A stretch of DNA of 64,000 bases, taken from the NCBI GenBank assembly GCA_019456195.1, contig VRUK01000007.1:21692-85691 (forward strand), read 5' to 3'. Below are positions 24,087 to 33,600 of this stretch, piece by piece. The notes under the pieces are model-generated. The model was not told the DNA's origin. It saw only the letters and a program-made list of their open reading frames with translations, and searched no databases. The first letter of the stretch is position 1; each line of letters starts with the position of its first letter. This DNA is from Planctomycetota bacterium (lineage in GTDB: Bacteria > Planctomycetota > Phycisphaerae > Sedimentisphaerales > Anaerobacaceae). A program made the translations under genes and the position numbers.

Positions 24087-24234
24087 ATACGTCAAAGTGG
24101 CATTTTATCGCATCTTTGACATTTTCTTTTAACTCGTCTAATGTTTCACCTTCGGTATAAATAGAGTAACCGAGACATTTAGCGGAGTAACCACCCTCAT
24201 CGGAATTCTCAACGATAAATATAATTTCACTCAT
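24070..24234 (-). CDS. HicB-like small antitoxin family protein
   Basis: 54 residues: it begins MSEIIFIVENSDEGGYSAKC, followed by LGYSIYTEGETLDELKENV and KDAIKCHFDVYEEGK. This is the short HicB-type fold (often misnamed 2-oxoisovalerate dehydrogenase subunit), with the 'EGGYSA' and 'GETLDELKENVKDAI' signatures. HicB proteins neutralise a HicA mRNA interferase; no HicA gene is adjacent. Instead the next gene, overlapping by 17 bases, begins like another antitoxin family. The locus looks like a toxin-antitoxin remnant. Confidence 0.8.
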   Translation of the reverse strand: MSEIIFIVENSDEGGYSAKCLGYSIYTEGETLDELKENVKDAIKCHFDVYEEGK

Positions 24235-24344
24235 GGATTTTAAACTTTATCAAAACTGGCGATTTCTTTTGCCGCTTTCCCGAATAAATTCTTCGCTTTA
24301 TTTATCTATTGTCAAACCTTCTTGCCTGCTTGTCAAATCTTTTC

Positions 24345-24373
24345 TTGACCATATCCTGCATTATTTGTAATAT
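24345..24373 (+). promoter_or_regulatory. Strong sigma-70-like promoter for nnrD
   Basis: TTGACC, 17 bases, TAATAT, then about 20 bases to the ATG at 24394, with GAGG as ribosome-binding site. One of the clearest promoters in the window. Confidence 0.6.
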
Positions 24374-24393
24374 ACCGCTCGAAATGAGGTTAT

Positions 24394-25251
24394 ATGCAGA
24401 TAATAGATACTATCCCGAAACTACAACCCAGGGCCATTGATGCCCACAAAGGCGATTTTGGCAAGGTCTGTATTATCGCCGGAAGCACTGGCATGAGCGG
24501 AGCCGCCGCCCTTGCGGGCCGGGCCGCCCTGCGAGCAGGCGCGGGCCTTGTACGGGTGGCAACACCAAAAAGCGTTTTGCCGATAGTCGCCTCAATAGAA
24601 CCATGCTTCACTACTATCGCCCTGCCCGAAGACAGTCTTGGCCGAATTTCAGCAAAGGCAATCAACCCTGTCCTCGAAGCCGCCGGCCAAAACGATTGCC
24701 TGGCCTTCGGCCCGGGCCTCAGCATCAGCGGCGCACTTCGCTCGCTCCTCAAAACGCTTCTCGAACAGAATCAACTCCGCCTGATTATAGATGCCGACGG
24801 CCTGAATAATCTCGCCGGCATAAAAGACTGGCCCACCGGACTAAAAGCAAGCCTGATTCTAACTCCCCATCCCGGCGAAATGAAACGCCTGTGGTCGGCC
24901 CTGCTAAGAGAACCGCTTCCAAATGACCGCCAGCAGCAAACCGTCCAGTTGGCACAGCAGACTAAAGCCATCGTTGTCCTTAAAGGAGCGGAAACCGTCG
25001 TTACTGACGGCCAAAAAGTGTATATCAACAAAACCGGAAATCCCGGTATGGCAACAGCCGGCTCCGGTGACGTTTTAACAGGTATCATAACCGCCCTCGC
25101 AGGCCAGGGCTTGAACTACTTTGACGCCGCGGTCCTGGGCGTCTATATCCACGGCCTTGCCGGTGACATAGCGGCAGAAAACCTCGGACAGACCAGCCTC
25201 ATAGCCACTGACATAATCGATGCACTGCCTGAGGCCTTTAAGAGAAATTAA
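24394..25251 (+). CDS. nnrD: ADP-dependent (S)-NAD(P)H-hydrate dehydratase
   Basis: 285 residues, the stand-alone dehydratase without the NnrE epimerase half. It restores hydrated NAD(P)H using ADP or ATP. Ribokinase-like motifs: HKGDFGKVCIIAGS near the N-terminus, 'SGAAALAGRAALRAGAGLV', 'AFGPGLS', 'IIDADGLNNL', 'LTPHPGEMKRL', 'VVLKGAETVVTDG' and the catalytic 'MATAGSGDVLTGIITALAGQ', where the Asp of GSGD is the general base. A final 'DAAVLGVYIHGLAGDIAAE' is also conserved. It is monocistronic, with its own promoter. Confidence 0.95.
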   Translation: MQIIDTIPKLQPRAIDAHKGDFGKVCIIAGSTGMSGAAALAGRAALRAGAGLVRVATPKSVLPIVASIEPCFTTIALPEDSLGRISAKAINPVLEAAGQNDCLAFGPGLSISGALRSLLKTLLEQNQLRLIIDADGLNNLAGIKDWPTGLKASLILTPHPGEMKRLWSALLREPLPNDRQQQTVQLAQQTKAIVVLKGAETVVTDGQKVYINKTGNPGMATAGSGDVLTGIITALAGQGLNYFDAAVLGVYIHGLAGDIAAENLGQTSLIATDIIDALPEAFKRN

Positions 25252-25278
25252 ACTTAATCCACCTGCAATTATATTTTA

Positions 25279-25306
25279 TTGCTCTCTCGGTCAAAGCGAT
25301 TATAAT
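25279..25306 (+). promoter_or_regulatory. Promoter for the symporter-kinase pair
   Basis: TTGCTC, 16 bases, TATAAT. The transcript would carry a leader of about 60 bases with GAGGAAAGG before the ATG at 25375. Confidence 0.5.
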
Positions 25307-25374
25307 TATCATCAATTTTATACCAATAAAGCAATGGAATGAGTTAGAGGACAAATAAGAGGAAAGGATTTATT

Positions 25375-27423
25375 ATGCAGTTCAATCTTCTCGATATTAC
25401 TGTGTTTTTGGGATTCATCGCCGCTGTTATCACAATCGGACTCTGGAAAAGCCGGCACGAGAAAACCAGCGAAGACTACTTTCTGGCGGGCCGCGGCCTT
25501 AAATGGTGGCTGATTGGCTTCTCACTTATTGCCGCCAACATCTCATCAGAGCAATTGGTCGGTATGAGCGGAAATGCCGCCAGCCACGTCGGCCTCGCCA
25601 TAGCAAGCTACGAATGGATGGCTGCGATAACACTTGTTGTCGTGGCGTTCTTTTTTCTGCCGTATTTCCTGCGGGCGGGAATCTTTACCATGCCAGAGTT
25701 TCTGGAATACCGCTATAACGGCACCGCCCGCACCATCATGGCCGTGGCAACTATCTTTATTTATATGCTCCTGTTGGGCTCGGTTACTTATTCCGGTGCA
25801 CTGACGGTTAACACGATGGCGGGCAAGATGGGCTACGACGTACCGATTGCCACGGCAGCGCTCGTAATTGGCTTGATTGCGATGGTGTACGTAACCGCCG
25901 GAGGCCTCAAAGCCTGTGCCTGGGCCGATTTGATCCAGGGAAGCGCCCTGATCATCGGCAGTGCGATTGTGATGATCTACGCGTTCAAAAAACTTGGCTC
26001 CACTACGGACGAGCTTGCCTTTGTAGAAAATGTAAAAACCGGTGCAGTTGGCCTCAAGACCTTCGCTCAGGATACCGGATCCATCGACCGCTTCTGGCAA
26101 CTCAATAAGGTACGAATGAATATGTTCCTGCCAAAGGATGATAAGGTCCTGCCGTGTACGGCACTTTTTCTTGGCCTGTGGATTCCGAATTTCTACTACT
26201 GGGGACTCAACCAGTACATCACGCAAAGAACGCTGGCTTCGGAGTCATTGGCGGAAGGACAAAAGGGTATCGTATTCTCGGCATTCATGAAGCTGCTCAT
26301 TCCATTTATTGTCGTTATTCCGGGCATCATAGCCTTCAATCTCTACGCAAAGGATATGCAAAATCAATCGGTCACTGACAATGCCCCGGTAATCGCAAAG
26401 TACATGATGGCCAATCGGGACACTCAATTGGTCGAAATTGCACAGGCACCGGATGAAAATGCTATTGTGAACTGGCCGCATGGCAGTTTCATGATTGCCG
26501 TATTTCCGGATGATTCTGCTCTCAAGGCCGTCAAAGCGAAGAATCCCTTTGTCCTTCCTCTGACTCAAGGCAAGTTCGATGAGCTGCAGGTTTCTCAGTA
26601 CACGGTATTTGAATCGGATGACAAGTCATGGAAGTCGGCATTCCCTGGCCTGGCCGCAGAACTGGAAATATACAACGCCTCCGTGACGGACGCAGCCGCA
26701 CAGGCAAAGGTCAGTGTCACAAGTGAGAAGTTTATCGCATATAAATATGACACCGCCCTCGGACAACTGCTCAGCAGTGTCCTGCCGCAGGGGACAGGTT
26801 TGGTGGGTTTCGTTCTGGCGGCGTTATTAGGGGCGATTGTCAGTTCGCTTGCGGCGATGTTAAACGCCGCGTCAACCATTTTTACGATGGATATTTTCAA
26901 AAAATATATCAGCCCTCAGGCAGGACACAAAGCTATGGTCATGCTTGGACGAATATGCGTTGTCGTCTTTTCTGTTATTGCTGTATTGCTGGCCCCGCAA
27001 CTGGGCAATCCCAAAATCAGCAACAGCATCTTCACTATCATTCAGGAAAGCCAGGGGCTGATATCACCCGGTATTCTTGCCGTGTTTGTCTTCGGCCTGA
27101 TTTGCCGCATCGCACCGCCGATCGCAGGTGTGGTCGGACTGCTTACGAACATCGTCTCTTATGGAGGCATGTATCTTATGGGCCGTTATAAAATCGGCCC
27201 GGATATTCAGTTTCTAAACCGCATGGCCATTTGTTTCGGATTGTGCATAGTTGTGATGACAATCATCACACTGCTCAAGCCTCTGGCCGAACCTGTCGAG
27301 TTCAAGCAGCAAACAACACTGGACCTCCGCTCTTCCAGCGGGGCCAAAATAGTCGGCATTGTCGTTGTGGTCATAACGCTGGCTCTTTACGTCTTGTTCA
27401 GCCCGATTGGCCTTGCGAAATAG
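25375..27423 (+). CDS. Sodium/solute symporter (SSS family), sugar-type
   Basis: 682 residues with about 14 hydrophobic segments in the inner membrane. SSS features: 'SEDYFLAGRGLKWWLIGFSL' then AANIS (sodium-site region), 'GMPEFLEYRY'-like TMPEFLEYRYNG, 'GGLKACAWADLIQG', 'WIPNFYYWGLNQYITQRTLA' and 'LVGFVLAALLGAIVSSLAAM' then LNAAST. The 'NQYITQRTL' and 'LNAASTIFTMD' elements resemble SGLT-type glucose/galactose carriers. An extra hydrophilic insert of about 110 residues (about 335-450) lies between two helices. The kinase gene begins 28 bases downstream, which supports a sugar or sugar-derivative substrate. Confidence 0.9.
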   Translation: MQFNLLDITVFLGFIAAVITIGLWKSRHEKTSEDYFLAGRGLKWWLIGFSLIAANISSEQLVGMSGNAASHVGLAIASYEWMAAITLVVVAFFFLPYFLRAGIFTMPEFLEYRYNGTARTIMAVATIFIYMLLLGSVTYSGALTVNTMAGKMGYDVPIATAALVIGLIAMVYVTAGGLKACAWADLIQGSALIIGSAIVMIYAFKKLGSTTDELAFVENVKTGAVGLKTFAQDTGSIDRFWQLNKVRMNMFLPKDDKVLPCTALFLGLWIPNFYYWGLNQYITQRTLASESLAEGQKGIVFSAFMKLLIPFIVVIPGIIAFNLYAKDMQNQSVTDNAPVIAKYMMANRDTQLVEIAQAPDENAIVNWPHGSFMIAVFPDDSALKAVKAKNPFVLPLTQGKFDELQVSQYTVFESDDKSWKSAFPGLAAELEIYNASVTDAAAQAKVSVTSEKFIAYKYDTALGQLLSSVLPQGTGLVGFVLAALLGAIVSSLAAMLNAASTIFTMDIFKKYISPQAGHKAMVMLGRICVVVFSVIAVLLAPQLGNPKISNSIFTIIQESQGLISPGILAVFVFGLICRIAPPIAGVVGLLTNIVSYGGMYLMGRYKIGPDIQFLNRMAICFGLCIVVMTIITLLKPLAEPVEFKQQTTLDLRSSSGAKIVGIVVVVITLALYVLFSPIGLAK

Positions 27424-27450
27424 CAGTGGTGACTTTTTGAGAATTGTGGA

Positions 27451-28695
27451 ATGGAACTAACAAAAGATGGACAAGACGCTTTAGGTAAAATTCTAAAGTC
27501 TGCGATAGACAACGCTATCGATATCAAGGGCGGCAGGATAAGAAGAACATCATCCCGCTTTTGCCTCGGTGTCGAGCATGGCGATTACAACGGCACCGAG
27601 CTTTTCGGCGTTGGAACCGACAGGTTCATCTGGCTGGCCTATAAGCCTAACGGCACTAAGAAAATCAGGCTCTTTAGCGCCAATTTCCCCGGCGATGGAG
27701 TCATTGAATTTGAACTGGGAAACGTCCCTGAACCTAAGTCACCGGAGATCGCCCGGACGTGGGGACGCTTCGCCTACGGTGTAGAGTATATCTTAAGACG
27801 CGAAGGCTACAAACTCTCACAGGGCATCGACGGCGTCCTTTACGGAAACATCCCCGGCGGCGGAATGAGCCGCTCGGCTTCCCTGAGTTTGAATCTGATT
27901 CTCTCGCTTTTCGACGCCAACAACATCGAGGTCGAGGATAAAATCAAAATCGTCGATCTTGCTCAGGCCGTCGAAAATGATTATATCGGCTCTCCCTGCG
28001 GCCAGCTCGACCAGACAATGATACTCTTCGCCCACGAGGGAATGGGGACATACTACAATCCCAAAAACCGCTCAATAGAGTACGTACCAATCGGCTCCGG
28101 CGCAACTGATTTCCGCATTGTCGTACTCGATACCGGAACCGACCGACCGGGCCTGGAAAAATCGACTTATGCCGTCCGCCGAGCCGAATGTGAAAAACTC
28201 GTTTCAATACTGCAGAAAGCCGGTTATGATATCGCGTCCCTTGCGGACATCAAAGACGAAACAGTTTACAAAAAGATTATGGGCGAATTCGGCGAAAGTC
28301 ACTCCGACCTGTGCGACCGCTTAAAATATATTTTCAATGCTCAAAAACGGTTCTATAAAATGCTCGAAGCCTGGAAAACCGGTGACATTGAAACCGTTGG
28401 ACAGATTTTCAGGACCGACGGCATCGGCCTGAGGGATGATTACAAAATATCCGGACCCGAACTGGAAACGATGTGTGATATTGTCCGAACTGAACCGGGT
28501 GTACTGGGAGAGCGTATGTTGGGAGGCGGCGACAAGGGCGCATCGGGCGCTTTGGTTCGGGCCGAATATATAGAAGACGTAAGGAAGGCTGTTGATAACG
28601 CCTATCCGCGCAGCCGACCCGAGTTCGCCGGCAAACATGCCGTTCACGTCTGTAGGGTAGTGGATGGTGTCAAAGTTTATGAAAGTCTATTGTAA
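27451..28695 (+). CDS. Galactokinase-like GHMP kinase with divergent motifs
   Basis: 414 residues. The galactokinase signature is modified to 'RFCLGVEHGDYNG', where true galactokinases have GRVNLIGEHxDY. The ATP loop 'GNIPGGGMSRSASLSLNLIL' replaces PxGxGLSSSAS, and motif 3 is 'GERMLGGGDKGASGALV' instead of GARMTGGGFGGC. 'ENDYIGSPCGQLDQTMILFA' keeps the substrate-binding Asp. The overall order and length fit galactokinase, but the changed sugar-binding residues suggest another sugar. Co-transcription with the symporter implies phosphorylation of the imported substrate. No galT or galE is nearby, so I do not call it galK. Confidence 0.8.
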   Translation: MELTKDGQDALGKILKSAIDNAIDIKGGRIRRTSSRFCLGVEHGDYNGTELFGVGTDRFIWLAYKPNGTKKIRLFSANFPGDGVIEFELGNVPEPKSPEIARTWGRFAYGVEYILRREGYKLSQGIDGVLYGNIPGGGMSRSASLSLNLILSLFDANNIEVEDKIKIVDLAQAVENDYIGSPCGQLDQTMILFAHEGMGTYYNPKNRSIEYVPIGSGATDFRIVVLDTGTDRPGLEKSTYAVRRAECEKLVSILQKAGYDIASLADIKDETVYKKIMGEFGESHSDLCDRLKYIFNAQKRFYKMLEAWKTGDIETVGQIFRTDGIGLRDDYKISGPELETMCDIVRTEPGVLGERMLGGGDKGASGALVRAEYIEDVRKAVDNAYPRSRPEFAGKHAVHVCRVVDGVKVYESLL

Positions 28696-28712
28696 CTGGA
28701 ACAAGGTTGATT

Positions 28713-29663
28713 ATGTCGGAAAAAAGCTCCTCGTCAGTTAAAGGTACGTTCGAAGCTACCGCCTCTTCCAACAAACAGTTTGGGCCGCGATTCTACAAGC
28801 TCAAACTTGAGTTCTCGGCTGACGGCGCAAAAGCTTTTGCCGATTTCAATCCAGGACAGTTCGCCGAATTAGACCTTTCCCACACCGCCCTGCCTCCAGA
28901 TGAATCCATACCGGAAGACTTACGCGACGCCGCCGAACGCAAAATACTGCTTCGCAGGCCTTTCAGTTTTACTAACGTAACCGCCAAAAAAAACAGAACC
29001 ATCGCCGAGCTTCTTTACTGCGTAGTCGGCCCGGCCACACTGAGAATGACAACCATCTCCCCCGGCGATTCTCTAAGCGTAATCGGCCCTTTGGGAAATG
29101 GATTCTCTGTACCGGATAGCAAAAAAACCATCCTTCTGGTAGTTGGTGGAATGGGCGTCCCGCCATTACTGCATCTTGCAAAACACCTCACCAGCAGTTC
29201 CCGCCCCCCCGGGCTTGATGTCATTGCATTCGCCGGCGCAAAAACGGCAAAAGAGCTGCCCTTTGAAGGTTTCCTCGATGAGATTTCACAGCAATTAGGC
29301 TTTTCAATACCCGAATTCGCTAAGTACGGCATTGAATCCTTGACGGCAACCAATGACGGTTCTGCCGGCTATCACGGTTTTGTCACTGATTGCCTTGCCG
29401 AATGGCTCAGCAAATCTTCCCTGCCCGCCAGGGATATTATCATTTATAGCTGTGGGCCGGAAGCAATGTTAGCAAAAATGGCTGAACTCGCTAAAGACAA
29501 AAATATCGACTGCCAGCTCAGTCTCGAACGAAGAATGGCATGCGGTATAGGCCTGTGCCAAAGCTGTGCTGTCGGATGCAGGGTAACCGGCTCAAATGAA
29601 ACTGTTTACAAAATGTGCTGCAAAGACGGCCCAGTCTTTGACAGCAATGAGATAGTCTTCTAA
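28713..29663 (+). CDS. pyrK: Dihydroorotate dehydrogenase B electron-transfer subunit
   Basis: 316 residues. Ferredoxin-reductase fold: an FAD-binding barrel with 'PGQFAELDLS' and RRPFSFTNV (flavin-binding RxxS), a GDSLSVIGPLGNGF loop, NAD-binding 'LLVVGGMGVPPLLHLAKHL', 'IIYSCGPEAMLAKMAELAK', and a C-terminal 2Fe-2S site with cysteines in 'RRMACGIGLCQSCAVGC' and the later MCC. PyrK passes electrons from dihydroorotate oxidation (PyrD) to NAD in pyrimidine synthesis. pyrD is normally adjacent but is absent here. The enzyme may pair with a distant PyrD. ATG at 28713; a TTG two codons upstream is possible. Confidence 0.9.
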   Translation: MSEKSSSSVKGTFEATASSNKQFGPRFYKLKLEFSADGAKAFADFNPGQFAELDLSHTALPPDESIPEDLRDAAERKILLRRPFSFTNVTAKKNRTIAELLYCVVGPATLRMTTISPGDSLSVIGPLGNGFSVPDSKKTILLVVGGMGVPPLLHLAKHLTSSSRPPGLDVIAFAGAKTAKELPFEGFLDEISQQLGFSIPEFAKYGIESLTATNDGSAGYHGFVTDCLAEWLSKSSLPARDIIIYSCGPEAMLAKMAELAKDKNIDCQLSLERRMACGIGLCQSCAVGCRVTGSNETVYKMCCKDGPVFDSNEIVF

Positions 29664-29719
29664 CAATCTGCAAAAAACTAAATACTATAATCTATTCATT
29701 AGTATGCTCGACTAATCGT

Positions 29720-30217
29720 TTACAGAATATCCCGTTTAGGTTTTCTCAGCTTTTTTATTGCTTCAAGCTGCAAGACAGCCTCCTTATCTCGTAAACGGTT
29801 CATCGACTTTTTTGCTTTTATCAAAGCATCCACGCTCAACACACGCATCTTCATTTTTTCAACTTCAATAAGCTCGCTTTCCTGTTTAACTTCACCGTAG
29901 TCCCCAAGGCCATCAATGAAGCTTAAGCAATCCAACTGACCGATGTCCGTATCGAGGTACAAATTCTTAAATTGGCCGCACGTCTGCTCCGTCAACTTAA
30001 GCCCCTTCCGGCCTGGTGTCATCCGGTGAACGGGGTGTAAATCCGAGATGGCTTTTTGCAGTGCAAGCAAAGTATCAGGCTTAAAATCGCAGCATATATC
30101 TATATCCTGAGTCACATAAGTACATCCGTGCACAACGCCTGCAAAACCGCCTATTATCACAAAATCCACCCCGGCGTTAACAAGCCGTTCAAGCAGGTTG
30201 ATAAAATCACTGCTCAC
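29720..30217 (-). CDS. Nucleotidyltransferase-fold protein, likely part of a toxin-antitoxin-like pair
   Basis: 165 residues. The N-terminal part has the nucleotidyltransferase pattern 'VDFVIIGGFAGVVHGCTYVT' then QDIDICCDF, with the GG and the DxD metal site, as in MNT/AbiEii-type proteins. The rest contains 'GQLDCLSFIDGLGDY', 'MKMRVLSVDALIKAKKSMNR' and a basic end, also typical of the family. Its start overlaps the stop of a 64-residue gene by four bases (30214-30217), the tight coupling usual in toxin-antitoxin operons. Possible activity: transfer of NMP to RNA or protein. Not verified. Confidence 0.8.
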   Translation of the reverse strand: MSSDFINLLERLVNAGVDFVIIGGFAGVVHGCTYVTQDIDICCDFKPDTLLALQKAISDLHPVHRMTPGRKGLKLTEQTCGQFKNLYLDTDIGQLDCLSFIDGLGDYGEVKQESELIEVEKMKMRVLSVDALIKAKKSMNRLRDKEAVLQLEAIKKLRKPKRDIL

Positions 30218-30408
30218 AGTTTTCTCGCTCCCTTAAGTTTCTCTGCCGTATTAAGTGCAATTTGATGTCTTGTAATACGCTCACTGTAGCTTCTGCGAAC
30301 ATTATCAACCAGCATTGAAACATCTATCCCATAGTCAACTGCCGCCTGGATTTCTGCCGCTTGAGGATATTTGCTCTTCGCTATTCTGCTCTTTGATTTT
30401 GCTGTCAT
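30214..30408 (-). CDS. Small basic protein coupled to the nucleotidyltransferase
   Basis: 64 residues: a Lys/Ser-rich N-terminus (MTAKSKSRIAKSKYPQAAEI) and then a helical part 'VDYGIDVSMLVDNVRRSYSE' ending in KLKGARKL. The position upstream and the four-base overlap with the nucleotidyltransferase suggest that it is the partner or antitoxin. The 'DYGID...L..NV..S..ER...H' pattern is often seen upstream of such nucleotidyltransferases. No DNA-binding motif is evident. Confidence 0.62.
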   Translation of the reverse strand: MTAKSKSRIAKSKYPQAAEIQAAVDYGIDVSMLVDNVRRSYSERITRHQIALNTAEKLKGARKL

Positions 30409-30511
30409 ACCCTCAATTATAAGCCCCCGCTTCTACAGCTTCAACATTTAAGCACATACTTTCCACTGCTTTTTTGAATTTTACTCTTTGCCATAACGAA
30501 CTCAGCCCGTC

Positions 30512-30625
30512 CTGCCTGTCCCGAGTTTGTCGAGAGGAGCACTGTCGAAGGATCGAGAAACAATTAAGAGCTTCATTCCTGCGAAATCTGTCCTGAGCAA
30601 GGTCGAACGAGCAGGAATCCACATG
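30512..30625 (+). repeat. Cluster of 'TGTCGAAGG/CCTGAGC' intergenic repeat words
   Basis: Contains CCTGTCCCGAGTTTGTCGAG, GCACTGTCGAAGGATCGAG and CTGTCCTGAGCAAGGTCGAA in tandem, flanked by ATTCCTGC/GCAGGAAT inverted arms. These words match a repeat type widely scattered in bacterial intergenic DNA; one more copy sits at about 17830-17860 and a variant at 13403-13430. Confidence 0.6.
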
Positions 30626-30654
30626 AGTTGCGAGTTAAGACCGACTGGTAACGC

Positions 30655-33600
30655 TTACGCTACCGCCGACGTTTCCTCTTCATGCTCGCCGAATTTGACG
30701 CTTATCTTCTTGCTCACTCCCCGTATCTGCATCGTTATCCCGAACAGCACATTCGCAATGCTCATCGTGCGCTTGGCGTGTGTGATTACTATGAACTGCG
30801 ATTCCTTTTGAAACTCCCGCAGCAGCATATTGAAACGCTCGTTGTTTGCCTCGTCCAGGGCAGCATCAACCTCATCGAGGAAACAGAACGGCGACGGCTT
30901 CGTCTTGAAAACCGAAAACAGCAGTGCAAGCGCCGTCATTGATTTTTCACCGCCGCTAAGCAGCGATATACTCCTGGTCTCCTTGCCGGGCGGGCGGGCT
31001 ATAACCTCTATCCCCGCTTCGAGAATATCTTCGGCGTCCTCAAGCATTATGTCCGCCTTGCCCCCGCCGAACAGCTTGCGGAAAATCTCCTGAAAATGTC
31101 CCCGTATCTCCTCAAAGGTCTGCTGAAATTTCTCTCTGCTCTTCTTATTAAGCCGGTTTATCAATTGCTGCAGTTGCCCCCTGCTGCTGTTGAGGTCCTG
31201 AACCTGTTCGCTCAAAAAGTCATGCCGTTTTTCGAGTGTCTCCTGCTCATCTATCGCGTCGATATTAACGTTCCCGAGTCTCTCAATCTTGCCTCGAAGC
31301 ACGGTTATCTCTTCTTTGACCTTGTCCCAGTCAACATCTTCCTGGGTGTAATCTTCATAAGCCTCGGCCAAATCAATCTGCAACTGTTCCTGCACCCTCT
31401 CGATCAAATCCTGCTGCCGAACCTCCAACTGACTCAATTCTATTTTAAGCTCGTTAATTTTGCGATCAGTCTCTTCTTTCTCGGCACGCCTCAGACGGAC
31501 AAGCTCCTCCGCCTGTTTTCGTTCTTCAAGCAGCCTCTCAGCCTCTTTATGCAGCAATCTACTGCTCTCCTGGCTCTTTTCTTTTTCGACAAACAGTTCT
31601 GACACCCCCGCTTCGCAGCTAAGAATGTCCCGCTGGGCCTGGGCCAATTGCTCGCTGCAGTTTTTTATCTCATCCTGCGCCGTCTCCGCCGACGCACGGT
31701 TCTCCTGCATCTGGCTTTGCAGGCTCGCGGTTATCTGCTTCAATGCCTTACTCTGCTCGGAAACCTGCCCCAAAGCCACCTTCAAATCGGTAAGCTTGTT
31801 TACCAATATCTGCTGCTGTTCTTTTTGCTCGGCATATTTCGCCTCAAGCTCTTCTATGTGCGCCGTCCTCTGACTGTTTACCTCTTCCAGCTCCTCTAAT
31901 TTCTGCTTCGAGTCGTACTCTTTCTGAACCGACTGCGCTATCTGTTCGGCCAGCATATCAATCTCATTGGCCAGCAAAGGCTCTTCCTGTCTGAGCCGTT
32001 GTATATTCTGCTCTATCAGGCTGAGCTTCGAGCCTACCTGCATCTTTTCGGTGTTCGCCTCATACACGGCCGTCCGCAGATCTTTACACAGGTCATCCAG
32101 ATGTGCTTTCTTCTGATTGTTTTTCGCAATCTGGCTTTCAACCGCTTCGATTTCTGAAGCGATATTGGCGATGGTATCCTGAAGCTGACGAAGACGGCTT
32201 TTGCGCGATATTAAACCGCTCGCTTTGCCCAAAGGCCCCAGCTTTATCATCCCATCGCCGCTTAAGAATTCACCCTTCAAAGTAACAAAATTAAATTCAT
32301 CCGGCACACTCCTGGCCAGCTCTACCGCCTCTCGCAGAGACTCGACAACCAAGGTCCTGCCGAGCAGCTTCCAGGCCAGCGCCGCGTATTTACTGTCGAA
32401 CTTTACGAATTCAACAAGCCTGCCTTTAACACATTCGAATCCGGACCAGTCATTTGTATCTACAAACGGCTCTACCTTATCAAGACTTATGAAATTTACC
32501 CTGCCGTCAAGTTCTCGAATCATCTCAATATCAGCCAGCATCCTGCCTGTACTGTTGATTACAAGCGCATCGGTCTGCCCCTCGAGGGCCGCTTCGACCG
32601 CATTCGCATATTCGACGCCGGTTTCTATCGTTTCCGCCAATATCCCTTCGACGTAATCGAATTTGTTTTCAAACACCCTCTCCTGCAATATGCTCTTAAC
32701 ACCCGCCTTAAGCCCCTCACGCCTTTTCTCCATATCTGTCAATATCGTCAGCTCGCTGTTCAGTGCGCTCCGCACCTCTTTACTGTGGGCTAACCGTTTA
32801 TTGTCCACTGCCAATGCTTCGTTGAGTTCTTCGCTTTTTGTGCGTTTGGTTTCCAGACTCTCCTTCAGTTCACCTAAGACCTTTTCAATATCATCATGGC
32901 GGGCGTTGTGCTGTGCCTTTTCAGTCAACAGCCCCTCTAATTCAGCACGAGCGGTTTCCGCCCGCCCCGAAAGACGGTCTTTCTGGCTCGATAAATTGTT
33001 GCGATAAACTGAAATGCTCTGGACCTCGTTATGGAGCTGTGCCGTTCTCCTGACTATGTCGATAATTCCAGATTTCTCATCTTCAAGATGAGCCTCTAAT
33101 GACGTACACTCGGTATTCACTTCCTGGATGTCTTTTTGGATTTGCTCAACCGCCCCGCTTTTCTCTTCCAGAATCTTTTCGCAGTTCGCCAGCTCACTAC
33201 TGTATTGTGACGAATTTTGCTCGAATAGATTCTTCTGCCCCCGAAGTTTTTCAATCTTCTCTCTCGCGGATTGTTCTCGTTCCTGCAGCTCGGAAATTCT
33301 CGCTCGCAAAAAATCAATTCTTTGAAAACGCTGCTCGATTTTGCTGCGAACAGAAACAAGGGAATTGTCCGTCTGGCTCAACTTATGCTCTGTCTCTATT
33401 ATTTCTTCACCCAAATTGCTTACCAGGCTGTCCTGCTTGGCCACTTCCGCCGCCAGGGCACCGAACTGTTCACTAATCTCGTCAAGAACAGCCCCTTTGT
33501 CTTTCATCTGATCACGGTTCTTCCCGTATTCGACAAGAGAATAGCTGACCTGAAGCTCTTTGAGCTTTTGAGTATATTGAAGATAATTCCTTGCTTTACC

